Source of the DNA: Oasisia sp. SBJ-2009
Lineage: Eukaryota; Annelida; Polychaeta; Sabellida; Siboglinidae
Direction of reading: 5' to 3'
Length of the DNA stretch: 64,000 bases
NCBI GenBank assembly: GCA_964017155.1
Contig: OZ024858.1
Span: 26,724,687 to 26,788,686 of the forward strand
A program made the position numbers and the translations under genes. Numbering within the stretch: the stretch's first letter is position 1; each line of letters opens with the position of its first letter. Under the pieces are notes generated by a model. That model made no database searches, was not told where the DNA came from, and saw only the letters and a list, made by a program, of their open reading frames with translations. Shown piece after piece: positions 1-34,775 of this stretch.

Positions 1-30
1 TGCATGACCCGGGAAAACAATTGAGGCATT

Positions 31-345
31 ACGTTGCTAAGCAATATGTTGAGGTTGCTGGAACGAATTCTGGATGGCAGAATAAAAGCAATAGTTTAAG
101 GGGAAATCGTCGAAGAACAGCTAGAGTTTAGACAAGGAAGAGGAACAACGGATGGGATGTTTGTCCAGAGATAGGTAATAGAGAAGAAATTGGACGGACA
201 GAAGGATATGGCAATTAGATACATATACCTGGAGAAGGCCCAAGCTATAATCCCAAGAGAAATGACTATGGGAACACTGGAGTGGGTGGGGGTCCCAGGG
301 GGGGGGGAGGTCAGGTTGGTACGTAGGGAGTCTTACCTCAGTACA
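31..345 (+). pseudogene. Decayed LINE reverse-transcriptase fragment
   Basis: Conceptual translation of the + strand gives RT-like phrases (LERILDGRIKAI, FRQGRGTTDGMF, IPREMTMGTLEW) of the kind found between RT blocks 2 and 4 of non-LTR elements. In-frame stops break the frame between them. No complete element is present. This piece is the left part of a longer duplicated segment whose second copy lies near 17.6 kb. It is a dead fragment; the LINE clade cannot be assigned from so little sequence. Confidence 0.6.
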
Positions 346-1063
346 AAACAAGGTGGAACAAATTAAAAAATTGGCACATCCATTTCTTTGGAACAGTAAA
401 CCCGAAGCTTTGAAAAGAGAATCACTGTTAAACACATTTGCTGACGGAAGTGTTAACATTGTATATATTAGAACTAAAATATAATCTCTATTCGTCAAAC
501 AAATATTCTGCAATTAATTAAAGAGCATAGAGTCAAGTGGAGCCTTAGCAGTGTATTGGCTGGGTATACACCTTAAAGTTAAAGAGTATGTAGATCTGCG
601 CCGCCTTTAACCACCTTAAATGTCATGGTGCTGATTCACGTCCGGGTAATCTAGCCGGATAGACAAGCCGTCAATCGATGCCTTTTCGAAGACTTTCAAT
701 GTTATTAGTTAGATAATTTCTTTCAAATTAAACCATTATTTAGAACTGTATCAGCTTAGAACACGTTAAGTGCGCTTCTTTCGAGTTTGACCCTGCTAGG
801 CGCAACATAATCGGCACATCCCATGATCGTTCGACAGACAGCCAAACGTGCTCGGACAGCCAGTCTCTGCCACGCCCCACGACCGTCGCCCGGTCCAAAA
901 TTACGCAACATGTACTGGAGCGCCAGCGACCGATGTCGCTTCGATCAGCGCAGCAACTTGTCTCTTGCCGCATCTATTCACGCCTCGAAGTGCTGACCCA
1001 GGGAATATCATCGGGCAACCAGAACGTGTTTACAAACACGCCGAACGCTGATATAACCATGTG

Positions 1064-1924
<861 letters not shown>

Positions 1925-2318
1925 CATGATGTCATGATACTCATGGCGTCATGATGTCATGATACTCATGGCATCATGACGTCATGATACTCACGGCGTC
2001 ATGACGTCATGATACGGCGTCATGACGTCATGATACTCACGGCATCATGATATCATGATACTCATGGCGTCATGACGACATGATACTCACGGCATCATGA
2101 TGTCATGACACTCACGGCATCATGACGTCATGATACTGACGGCATCATGACGTCGTGATACTCATGGCATCATGATGTCGTGATACTCATGCCATCATGA
2201 TGTCGTGATACTCATGGCAGCATGATGTCATGATACTCATGGCAGCATGATGTCATGATACTCGTGGCATCATGACGCCATGATAATCGTGGCATCATGA
2301 CGCCATGATACTAATGGT
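1925..2318. repeat. Minisatellite, about 25-bp unit with CATGACGTCATG core
   Basis: About 16 imperfect copies of a unit built around the palindrome CATGACGTCATG and the spacer ATACTCATGGCAT. Many copies contain TGACGTCA, the full cyclic-AMP-response-element palindrome. Others carry TGATGTCA or TGACGCCA. The array ends 64 bp before the exon that starts at 2383. Confidence 0.9.
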
Positions 2319-2382
2319 GTCGGTGTCACACTGCTTCTGCCAGTCTGCCCCTGCTGTCTGTGATACTTGATGTTGTGTCCAG

Positions 2383-26559
<24,177 letters not shown>

Positions 26560-26572
<13 letters not shown>

Positions 26573-27165
26573 GTGGGTTGGAGAGGGAGGTGGGAGGGAA
26601 GGAGAGGGAGGTGGGAGGGAAAGAGAGGGAGGTGGGAAGGAAGGAGAGGAAGGTGGGAGGGAAGGAGAGGAAGGTGGGAGGGAAGGAGAGAGGGAAGGAG
26701 AGGGAAGGAGAGGGAGGTGGGAGGGAAGGAAAGGGAGGTGGGAGGGAAGGAGAGGGAGGTGGGAGGGAAGGAGAGGGAGGTGGGAGGGAAGGAGAGGGAG
26801 GTGGGAGGGAAGGAGAGGGAGGTGTGAGGGAAGGAGAGGGAGGTGGGATGGATGGAGAGGGAGGTGGGAGGGAAGGAGAGGGAGGTGGGAGGGAAGGAGA
26901 GGGAGGTGGGATGGAGAGGGAGGTGGGAGGGAAGGAGAGGGAGGTGGGAGGAATGGACAGGGAGGTGGGAGGGAAGGAGGGGGAGGTGGGATGGACGGAG
27001 AGGGAGGTGGGAGGGAAGGAGAGAGGTGGGAGGGAAGGAGAGGGAGGTGGGAGGGAAGGAGAGGGAGGTGGGAGGAATGGACAGGGAGGTGGGATGGACG
27101 GAGAGGGAGGTGGGAGGGAAGGAGACGGAAGGAGAGGGAAGGAGAGGGAGGTGGGAGATATTATA
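26560..27165 (+). repeat. 21-bp purine minisatellite GGGAGGTGGGAGGGAAGGAGA
   Basis: About 28 imperfect copies, almost pure G and A on the + strand. Every unit contains GGGAG|GTGGGA, the same sequence as the exon 12 donor (AAGGAG|GTGGG). Long Gly/Arg/Glu (+) and Pro/Ser/Leu (-) frames across it are artefacts. The G-runs could form quadruplexes or triplex DNA. Confidence 0.94.
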
Positions 27166-28204
27166 GAAAAACATGGGAATGTAACTGTAAAGGTCAAGTC
27201 AAGGTCACAAAATAATTCACATATCAAAGGGTTTATCAAGATTCATGGTGAATTTATGAATTAATTATGCAATAAATTCCAGTATGTAGGTCAGATGTGA
27301 AATATAGGTCAAATAATTAGGTCAAGTTCTAATAACCGTTTAAAGTGTCCATAAAGTTGCTATATTCACAGTTTTGATATTTAAATGTTAGCAAGGCTCA
27401 TTACCTAAACAATTTTACCAACATTATACCATTATACCATTAGTCTATCTGTAGAACACTTTTTGAAATGGTGAACATTTTTACATTAACCAGTGAATTA
27501 TCGAGGGTGTGCCAAAGTTTAACCCCAGTAACAGAAATACACATATTTTAAAAGTTAATACGTACATAGATTTGCTTGAAGTTACATTTATGCCTGGATG
27601 AATATCGTGATTCCTGTATTCTGAATAATTTTTGTACATTCATTGGTAATTTATATAACAATATGCCTTAAACATAATTATAGCAGTTTTTAGTTTGACA
27701 AGATCTGGTATTTTAAGAATATGTACATTGTGAAAGAGTAAGTTTGTGCGATCAAGTCTTTTGGCACCACAAATTAATCTTATAACCCTTTTCTGTAATA
27801 AAACTAAACAATGAATAATTAACACCATACTGTGGGTCAAATCTAGGTCAGATATAATATCTAGGTCAACTTTGAAGGTCAAATCAAGGTCACAACACAT
27901 TATATTCCCCAAAGGGTTGACCCATTTTTAGTTTCACATGCGTAAGTTAAATGGTTCCAATGTTATTACTGGTTTCCAACCTATTTTATGCAGTCATTAT
28001 GCAACCTGTGCACAAGAAATGGCCCAAAATACAATAGAAAAAAAATGCAGCAATTTTAAGATTTAAAATGTTTATTTCTCCCTAAATACTGAAGATTTCA
28101 AAAAAGTGTTATTAACTACACATTATTATCTATCACATGGCACCATCTAAATGATGGTATAATATATTCAATTTTTGTATATACCTAACCTATATTATGA
28201 TAGG
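27166..28204. other. Plain AT-rich sequence
   Basis: No coding or RNA feature is recognised. AGGTCAAGTC-type phrases (AGGTCAAGTCAAGGTCACAA at about 27190 and a similar one near 27878) suggest two diverged copies of an unknown repeat. Confidence 0.4.
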
Positions 28205-28207
28205 ACG

Positions 28208-28349
28208 TTGTTGCGTAGCCGAGCATCGGAACCGTGTTCGCTTGTGATAAAGGTCCGAGCACTCAACGCGCATGCGCCTACTTTGACTTTCCCCGGTGCT
28301 CGGACGCGGTGCAGCAGGCCGAGCATCGGAACCGTGTTTGTTTGTGATA
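28208..28349 (+). repeat. GC-rich interspersed repeat, one full and one interrupted copy
   Basis: GTAGCCGAGCATCGGAACCG ... TTGTGATAAAGGTCCGAGCA ... GCGCATGCGC forms the first copy (28216-28290). A second begins at 28318 and is cut at 28349 where the LINE 3' tail starts. Its remainder resumes at 32524 (TAAAGGTCCGAGCATTCAAC). An inverted copy lies at 34681-34752. Confidence 0.75.
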
Positions 28350-28451
28350 AAGATTTAACAAGATTTAACAAGATTGCCACCTAGAGAATCAACTCTAGAT
28401 GGCAGGTGGACAAGGAAGCCGTTTGGCTTATCGAGAGTCCAACCTATCTAT

Positions 28452-31400
28452 CTAAGTATACCCTGCCCGTCTTAGGTATATGTCAATTTTATTTTTAAAC
28501 ATATTAACACTTCTAGCACCTACACAATCAGCTGATAATTTGTTCCATTCGTTTACTATTCTTTGGGAAAATGAAAATTTTCTAATATCTAGTCTACACT
28601 GCTTCTTTGCTAATGCAACTCCATGTCCTCTAGTCCTTCTCTCTTCCTTGACCGTGAAAAAAATATTTCTGTCAATATTTTCATACCCATTCAATATTTT
28701 AAAAACCTCAATCTGATCTCCTCTCAATCTTCTGGTTTCTAGTGTTGTTAGACCACATTCTTTTAGACGCATTTCATAACTAATATTCCTGAGTTTTGGT
28801 ATCATTTTTGTTGCTCTCCTTTGTACTCTTTCTAGCATATCAATATCCTTCTTGCGATATGGCCTCCATGCTTGTATACAATATTCTAAATGAGGCCTAA
28901 CTATTGTTTTATAAAGCGGTATTATTAGTTCTTTTTCTTTGTATACTATATTTCGCCTAATTAATCCAAGAATTTGGTTTGCCTTCGCTGCTGCAATTCC
29001 ACACTGCTCTGATACCTTCATGTCAGCACTAATGGTTAAACCTAAGTCCTTTTCCTTTACAGTAGTATTTAGTACAGTACCACCCATTGTATATTGTGCA
29101 TTTTCATTCCCATGTCCTGTGTGGAGGCACTTACACTTTCCAAAGTTAAACAGCATTTGCCATTTCTCAGACCATTCTATCAACTTATTTAGATCATCTT
29201 GTAAATGCTGTCTATCTGCATCACTTTTTATTTTCCTAAACACTTTTGTGTCGTCCGCAAACTTCAACACCTTGCTTGTTACGTCATCATCCAAATCATT
29301 GATATATATTAAGAATAAAATAGGTCCCAATACTGATCCTTGCGGTACTCCACTCAAAACAGATTTCCAATTTGAAACCTCCCCATCAACTACTACTCTT
29401 TGTCTTCTATCAATAAGCCATTTTTCTATCCAGTTAATCATACTATTTCCTATGCCATGGGCCTTTAGTTTAAGTAGTAATCTTTGGTGTGGCACTTTGT
29501 CAAAGGCTTTTTTAAAATCTAAATATATTATATCTACTGGTGATCCCTCATCTACCCACTTTGTGACATCTTCCAAAAAACATAACATATTTGTTAAGCA
29601 TGACCTCGCTTTTAAAAACCCATGTTGAGATGTGTTTATCAATTTATTTTTAACAAGAAAATCAACCAAGTGATCTTTAATTAGTCTTTCTAATAGTTTA
29701 CAAATCACCGATGTTAAACTCACTGGCCTATAGTTCTCTGACTTGCTTCTTGATCCTTTTTTAAATAATGGTATGATGTTTGCTTCTTTCCATTCTACCG
29801 GAACCACTCCTTCCTCTAATGCCAAATTAAACACTGTTGCAAGTGGTATGCTAATTTGTTCTACAATTTCCAGTAGTAATTTGGGAGGAATCCCATCCAC
29901 TCCTGGTGATTTATTATCCTTCATATCTCTTATTTTCATAGCTACCATTTTTGGGGTTACAGTTAGTTGTCCTAAATAGTCACACTCTCTCCCTTCGAAC
30001 TTAGTCTCTAGTACTGGTAATGTACTAATATCTTCCCTGGTAAACACCGAACTAAAGTATTCATTTAGGTTTTCTGCCATTAAGAATCCCTCCGTTATTA
30101 TGTTTCCATCACTACCTTCTAGTGGCCCGACCTTATCTTGAACTTTCTGTTTACTTCGAACATACGCATAAAAACTCTTGCTGTCATGTTTTATGTTGAA
30201 AGCTATTTTTTGTTCATAGCTTCTCTTCGAATTTCTAATTTCAGCTGTAGCTTGATTAAGTGCTTCTTTATAAATGGCATAGTCTTCTTCACTTCCAGTA
30301 TGTCTATATGTCTTCCACATCATTTGCTTGTACTTGATTTTTCTAATGGCGTCCTTCGATAAGTGTTTCTTCTTTGACCTTTTCCCTTGTTTTTTCAAGG
30401 GGACAAATTTGTCAACGACGCAGTCAATTTCCCTCTTTAAGATATTCCAGCATTCTGTTGCTGTCTTATTCTTCAGTGTGTTATTCCAGTCTATCTTCGC
30501 TAAATATTCCCTCATGTCCTTATATCTTCCTTTGTGAAAATTTTTCCTGTACCGTATTTTACTGTTCCGTTCTCCTTTTACTTTGATGATAAAATGTATC
30601 TGGTTATGATCACTACATCCCAGTGGCTCACATATATTGACATTATCAACAAATTCCTTCTGTGAGCTCAAAACTATGTCCAACACGTTCTTGTCCCTGG
30701 TTGGTTCTAACACATGTTGAAAAAGGAAACTATCTTGTACTAAATTTAAAAACTCTTGATCCTCTCTCCCAGGACTCTGTAGAGATGTCCACTTTATATG
30801 CCCATGGTTAAAATCCCCCATAATAATACAGTCCCGTTTACTCACTTCTTTTATAGCGTTGTGCATTTTTTCATTCTCTTCTATGCTTATGTTTGGACTA
30901 CGATAAACTAACCCAACAGTTAATGTTGAGTTTCCTGTAACTATGTTACACCAGACAGCTTCACATTCTGCTTCTTTTTCTAATTTTATTTCATAAGCCT
31001 GGATGGATTCTTTAATATATAAAATAACTCCGCCTCCCCTTCTTCCTAATCTATCTTTCCTAAACATTACATATCCTGTCATTCCTAATTCGGCATCTGA
31101 TATATCGGGGGTGGCCCAAGATTCAGTTATACCTATTATGTGAGGGTCAATATCTTCTACCATAATGTTTAGTTCATTTCTTTTGTTTACTATGCTCCTT
31201 GCATTTAAACAAACACATTTATAACCAAATTTCGTAGGGCTTTCCAGGCTGTTTTTTGCTGATTTCTTTTTGCTGTCTTTAGCTATGCCTCTAGTATTTG
31301 GCTTCTCTGTGTATCCCCCCTGCGAAACTAGTTTAAAAAATTGCAACCTGTTCCTCTGTCCATAGATTGAAGCAGGTTCTCGGAGAACACTGCTGCGCCC

Positions 31401-31463
31401 TTTCCGCTTAGATGGAGGCCATCTCTCACGTACATATCTTCCTTCCCAACAAAGTATCCCCAC
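28452..31463 (-). CDS. LINE ORF2: endonuclease-reverse transcriptase, about 1000 aa
   Basis: The apurinic-like endonuclease lies at roughly residues 80-300, with LNARS, GITESW, YRSPN, GDFNHG and a terminal SDHN. The reverse transcriptase follows at roughly 500-770, with SPGVDGIP, NYRPVSLTS, DFKKAFDKVPH, SGVPQGSVLGP and the catalytic FADD. The C-terminal part ends with a typical conserved tail (NEWNKLSADCV). The protein nicks target DNA and copies its own RNA from the nick. Its first 45 codons overlap the end of ORF1 in another frame, so the true start is probably downstream of 31463, near or after the ORF1 stop at 31328. The frame is intact and all listed catalytic motifs are present. Confidence 0.9.
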   Translation of the reverse strand: MGILCWEGRYVRERWPPSKRKGRSSVLREPASIYGQRNRLQFFKLVSQGGYTEKPNTRGIAKDSKKKSAKNSLESPTKFGYKCVCLNARSIVNKRNELNIMVEDIDPHIIGITESWATPDISDAELGMTGYVMFRKDRLGRRGGGVILYIKESIQAYEIKLEKEAECEAVWCNIVTGNSTLTVGLVYRSPNISIEENEKMHNAIKEVSKRDCIIMGDFNHGHIKWTSLQSPGREDQEFLNLVQDSFLFQHVLEPTRDKNVLDIVLSSQKEFVDNVNICEPLGCSDHNQIHFIIKVKGERNSKIRYRKNFHKGRYKDMREYLAKIDWNNTLKNKTATECWNILKREIDCVVDKFVPLKKQGKRSKKKHLSKDAIRKIKYKQMMWKTYRHTGSEEDYAIYKEALNQATAEIRNSKRSYEQKIAFNIKHDSKSFYAYVRSKQKVQDKVGPLEGSDGNIITEGFLMAENLNEYFSSVFTREDISTLPVLETKFEGRECDYLGQLTVTPKMVAMKIRDMKDNKSPGVDGIPPKLLLEIVEQISIPLATVFNLALEEGVVPVEWKEANIIPLFKKGSRSKSENYRPVSLTSVICKLLERLIKDHLVDFLVKNKLINTSQHGFLKARSCLTNMLCFLEDVTKWVDEGSPVDIIYLDFKKAFDKVPHQRLLLKLKAHGIGNSMINWIEKWLIDRRQRVVVDGEVSNWKSVLSGVPQGSVLGPILFLIYINDLDDDVTSKVLKFADDTKVFRKIKSDADRQHLQDDLNKLIEWSEKWQMLFNFGKCKCLHTGHGNENAQYTMGGTVLNTTVKEKDLGLTISADMKVSEQCGIAAAKANQILGLIRRNIVYKEKELIIPLYKTIVRPHLEYCIQAWRPYRKKDIDMLERVQRRATKMIPKLRNISYEMRLKECGLTTLETRRLRGDQIEVFKILNGYENIDRNIFFTVKEERRTRGHGVALAKKQCRLDIRKFSFSQRIVNEWNKLSADCVGARSVNMFKNKIDIYLRRAGYT

Positions 31464-32398
31464 AAATCTACAAATCCAACTCCTTCTCCTTCACACATCT
31501 GCTCCACCAGAGCATTGATTGCCATCCTCTTACAGTTTCTATAGGTTGCTCCCCTTCCTCCGATTACTGGCAAGATTCCTGAGATAATGATCTGTTCAAC
31601 TCTTGTCTTCTTCAGTTTCCCTACCAACTGTCTGTATCTTTGCACTATTCTAGTTGTCCCCTCCCTGTCTGCATTGTTCGTCCCTACATGTACTAATATC
31701 GATCCTCCCTGGCCATGCCCCAACACGTTCTCTACCCTATCTGTCACATGCTCAATCCGAGCGCCCGGAAGACAAACAACAACATCTTCTCCTTTGTTTA
31801 ACGTCTTGTCCGTCTTTCGCAAAATTGAGTCGCCCATAAAAACCCTTTCTGTTCTCAATGCACCCTCGATCACTGCTTCAGAGTAGCTCCTCCGTTTTGC
31901 ATCTCCCTGGTTGCTGACTTTCCCCCCTGCCGCTTTCTCTGTTCCTTTCTTTCCTGTCTCTTTTCTTCCTGACATCTTCCGTTTGGTCATATCTACTCTC
32001 AGTTCCTTTCTTCCCTTCGTCTTTCCTCCTGTCGCATCTACTTCTATCATCTCCTGTCCCCTTGTCCCTCCCTCCTTCTCTACTGTCACTTTCTCCACTG
32101 TCTCCTTCATGCATGGCATGTTTTCTGTTGTTCTTTCTCCATTTGTTTTCCTTGCTATCATCCTCCCTCCTCTCTCCATCCCCTTCACAAGATCCGTTAG
32201 CTTAGCTAGCTCTGCCGTCAGACAGTCCACTTTCCAACACCCTAAACATTGGAAAGTAAACCCTTCCTCCGTTGTCTCTGACCAAGACTTTCCGCACCCC
32301 GATAAGGCAAAATCCACCAAGCTGTGGCAGTGATCACACAGCAAGTGCCTCCTTGCCTTCACTTGCCGCTTGGAAGGTGCCATAATACGATTGATCAA
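31328..32398 (-). CDS. LINE ORF1: zinc-finger and esterase-domain protein, 356 aa
   Basis: Cysteines at residues 21, 24, 35, 51, 54 and 59 form a PHD-like zinc-binding cluster. A Lys/Glu-rich charged middle follows. The C-terminal half carries the SGNH hydrolase signatures: GDS at 189-191, GTNN at 239-242, and the DxxH catalytic pair as D326-H329 in DGLHLS. ORF1 proteins of CR1-like elements bind the element RNA; the role of the esterase is not settled. A second Met at residue 6 could be the start. It ends 136 nt inside the ORF2 frame. Confidence 0.85.
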   Translation of the reverse strand: MINRIMAPSKRQVKARRHLLCDHCHSLVDFALSGCGKSWSETTEEGFTFQCLGCWKVDCLTAELAKLTDLVKGMERGGRMIARKTNGERTTENMPCMKETVEKVTVEKEGGTRGQEMIEVDATGGKTKGRKELRVDMTKRKMSGRKETGKKGTEKAAGGKVSNQGDAKRRSYSEAVIEGALRTERVFMGDSILRKTDKTLNKGEDVVVCLPGARIEHVTDRVENVLGHGQGGSILVHVGTNNADREGTTRIVQRYRQLVGKLKKTRVEQIIISGILPVIGGRGATYRNCKRMAINALVEQMCEGEGVGFVDLWGYFVGKEDMYVRDGLHLSGKGAAVFSENLLQSMDRGTGCNFLN

Positions 32399-32523
32399 AT
32401 CAACTTAGTTTATACCAACTTAGTCTTTAGAAAGACTGTTTGTTTATTGTGTACAGCAACTGCAGCACACTACGTGTTATTAACAACTTACTACCTATGC
32501 TACCATGAACAATAATTTTATTG

Positions 32524-34340
32524 TTAAAGGTCCGAGCATTCAACGCACAGGCGATTTCTTGGTCGTACTTTCACATTACCCTTCGCATCACTATCAGTAC
32601 GGGTGCGTAATCGTACTACTGCTACTAGCGATTCATAAGGATATTCGAATAATATTTATAAGTCCATTATAATAAGTCATAGCCTATGGAAAAAAATGAA
32701 ATAAATACTTAAAATTTATAAGCCCAATTGCGTGATTATAATTGTTTTTTTTGCGTTAATGGTATGAATCTAAGTACGTAATATATACCCATAACGACAT
32801 TATAATTAATAAATATGAGCATTAATAATTATGAGCACCGAAAGAAACAACAGGGGCATCATACAGCATATGGCTGGTTGATGAATTTATTTTATTCATA
32901 GGGCATAACAGGCCAAAGTACTTGCGTTTTGAGAACTGCAGATTGTAATTGCTGTAGTATAGCTGAATGATTTATGGACTTCATGTTTTTATATAGTAAA
33001 TTTAATATTATTTTAATAGAAACAGTTCCATTAAAAAAAGATGATAAGTAATATGTGTACTTTAGAAGATAATATTTATTTGCAGCTTATATAATAGTTG
33101 CTGTGGCACAAATAATACGAATATCGTTGCTGTTTCCTGAAATTATATATCTGCTGTATTACTTTATGCAGAATTATTAAATACACACATGACGTCACAT
33201 GTGTAATGTAGCAATATTGTATGTAGCAGTTTATTACTGGAAGATGACAAAAGAACATCTCTACAATGATGGTTACCTGGGTAACATTAATATTTAAGTG
33301 ACGTATGTACGCGTCATGTGTGAAGATAAATCGACTTGCAATCTGACACAGTAATGTAAAGCATACTCGTGTATTGCACTAATGTAAAAAAACTTGCTAT
33401 GTGATCTCTATTATCTAGAATACATTACTAATTTATGGTAACTGATTCCATACCGACATTATTAACAGGGTATATAACTACATGTCATGCACTTGAAATC
33501 TGACACAGTAATGTAAAGCATGCATATGTAGTGCACTAATATAAGCATAAAGTAAGAAAGGAGAAATGTAAAACATATATACATTTCACAAATGGCATAA
33601 TACTAGTTATATAGTTATACAAAAGGGTTACCATGACACATGCTAGATTAGTGGGTAATGTAGCGAAATGGGAAAATAGCTCATGTAGTCAACACTGCCA
33701 GTTTTGAGTTTCGTTATGGTTGCAGTATTTTGATTACAGTGTTTATGTAAGAGGAGAAATGTAAAACATATACATGACATGACGGTGAATTTATTTTCGA
33801 TGCTCAATACAAATACATAGATAAATGCATTATAAAAACATTGCACAAAACGGTTATCATGACACGTGAGTTTTGCGGATAATCTAGTATTTAACAGCAG
33901 GAACTGCGTAATATCTAAGGTAGAAGGGGTTATATTTGTAAAACATAATTATGCCTGGGATAATTATTAATTTAATGCACTGAAATATTGAAATGTAGGC
34001 AAACAATATCAATCATAAACAATTTAGTCAACATGACATACATCTTATAATAAACAATTATTGTCATTATGCTTGCGACATTTTAATTGCAGTTTTAGTA
34101 CATTTTATTATAATTTTATATAAATAAATATTGTATTAAAACGTAATAATGCACATAACTATTTCACTAATATAAAATTAATCAAGCAAAACAATAACTT
34201 GTATACTAACATTAAGCATGAATTATATTATTATTGTAATATAAAACTGATACTTATTCTGTGGTCAAAAAAAATGTTTCATAGTGTCATATTGCAATTC
34301 GATAAAGATAGTGATAACAGCAAAATTGAGGTGGTGCAAA
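32524..34340. other. Remainder of interrupted repeat, then AT-rich sequence with internal duplications
   Basis: 32524-32555 completes the repeat split by the LINE. The rest has no coding signal. Diverged duplications occur: AATCTGACACAGTAATGTAA at 33338 and 33496; GGAGAAATGTAAAACATAT at about 33559 and 33752; GGTTACCATGACAC near 33625 and GGTTATCATGACAC near 33851. This suggests an old tandem array of roughly 160-230 bp. Confidence 0.5.
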
Positions 34341-34775
34341 ATTTAAACAAATGTCCCCAGTTGTGTCATATGGACGCCGAGTCGTCTCATGATCGGCGAC
34401 GAGTTATCTTGAGCCGGCTCGGGCCGAGTTGTCTGTGAGCCAAATCGACTGGCATTTGTCTTCGAAGTACTTGTGCTCGGGCTTAATCTTGCCAGCGCAG
34501 CCAGGATATAGAGCCACCGACGCAGCCGATGTCTTACAGTCCCGCCTGTGGTCAATGTAGAGTTGCACAGCTGTTTTATTTCCTTTATTTGCGTCAAAAC
34601 CATCGCCTACGTTCATCCCAACCTCAACCCATGCTCGGCTGCCGTGAAAAAGAGCGGAAGCAAGACGCAACACGTGACAATTGGCGCATGCGCGTTGAGT
34701 GCTCGGACCTATAACGCCGAGGTACAGGGTTCCGATGCTCGGCTACGTAACCACTTCGATTATGATATCAATTCA
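34340..34775. repeat. GC-rich repeat cluster with inverted copy of the 28.2-kb repeat
   Basis: 34681-34752 is the reverse complement of the repeat at 28216-28290, including GCGCATGCGC and CCGATGCTCGGC. The preceding GC-rich 34370-34680 has no clean ORF. Its opening phrase GCAAAATTGAGGTGG recurs near 36874. Confidence 0.65.

Larger units (their letters stand above)
28350..32523 (-). mobile_element. Near-complete CR1-type non-LTR retrotransposon (LINE)
   Basis: A minus-strand element of about 4.17 kb with two long uninterrupted ORFs. ORF1 has an N-terminal zinc-binding motif and a C-terminal SGNH-esterase domain; ORF2 has an endonuclease and a reverse transcriptase. A short 3' UTR of about 100 bp ends in two copies of the 10-mer GTTAAATCTT. 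Both borders are fixed by the repeat it interrupts (28349 and 32524). This architecture is known for CR1 and related clades. Intact ORFs imply a young insertion. Confidence 0.88.

Noticed and set aside
31587..32333. Plus-strand open frames of 99-140 aa
   Set aside because: Shadows of the LINE ORF1 on the opposite strand.
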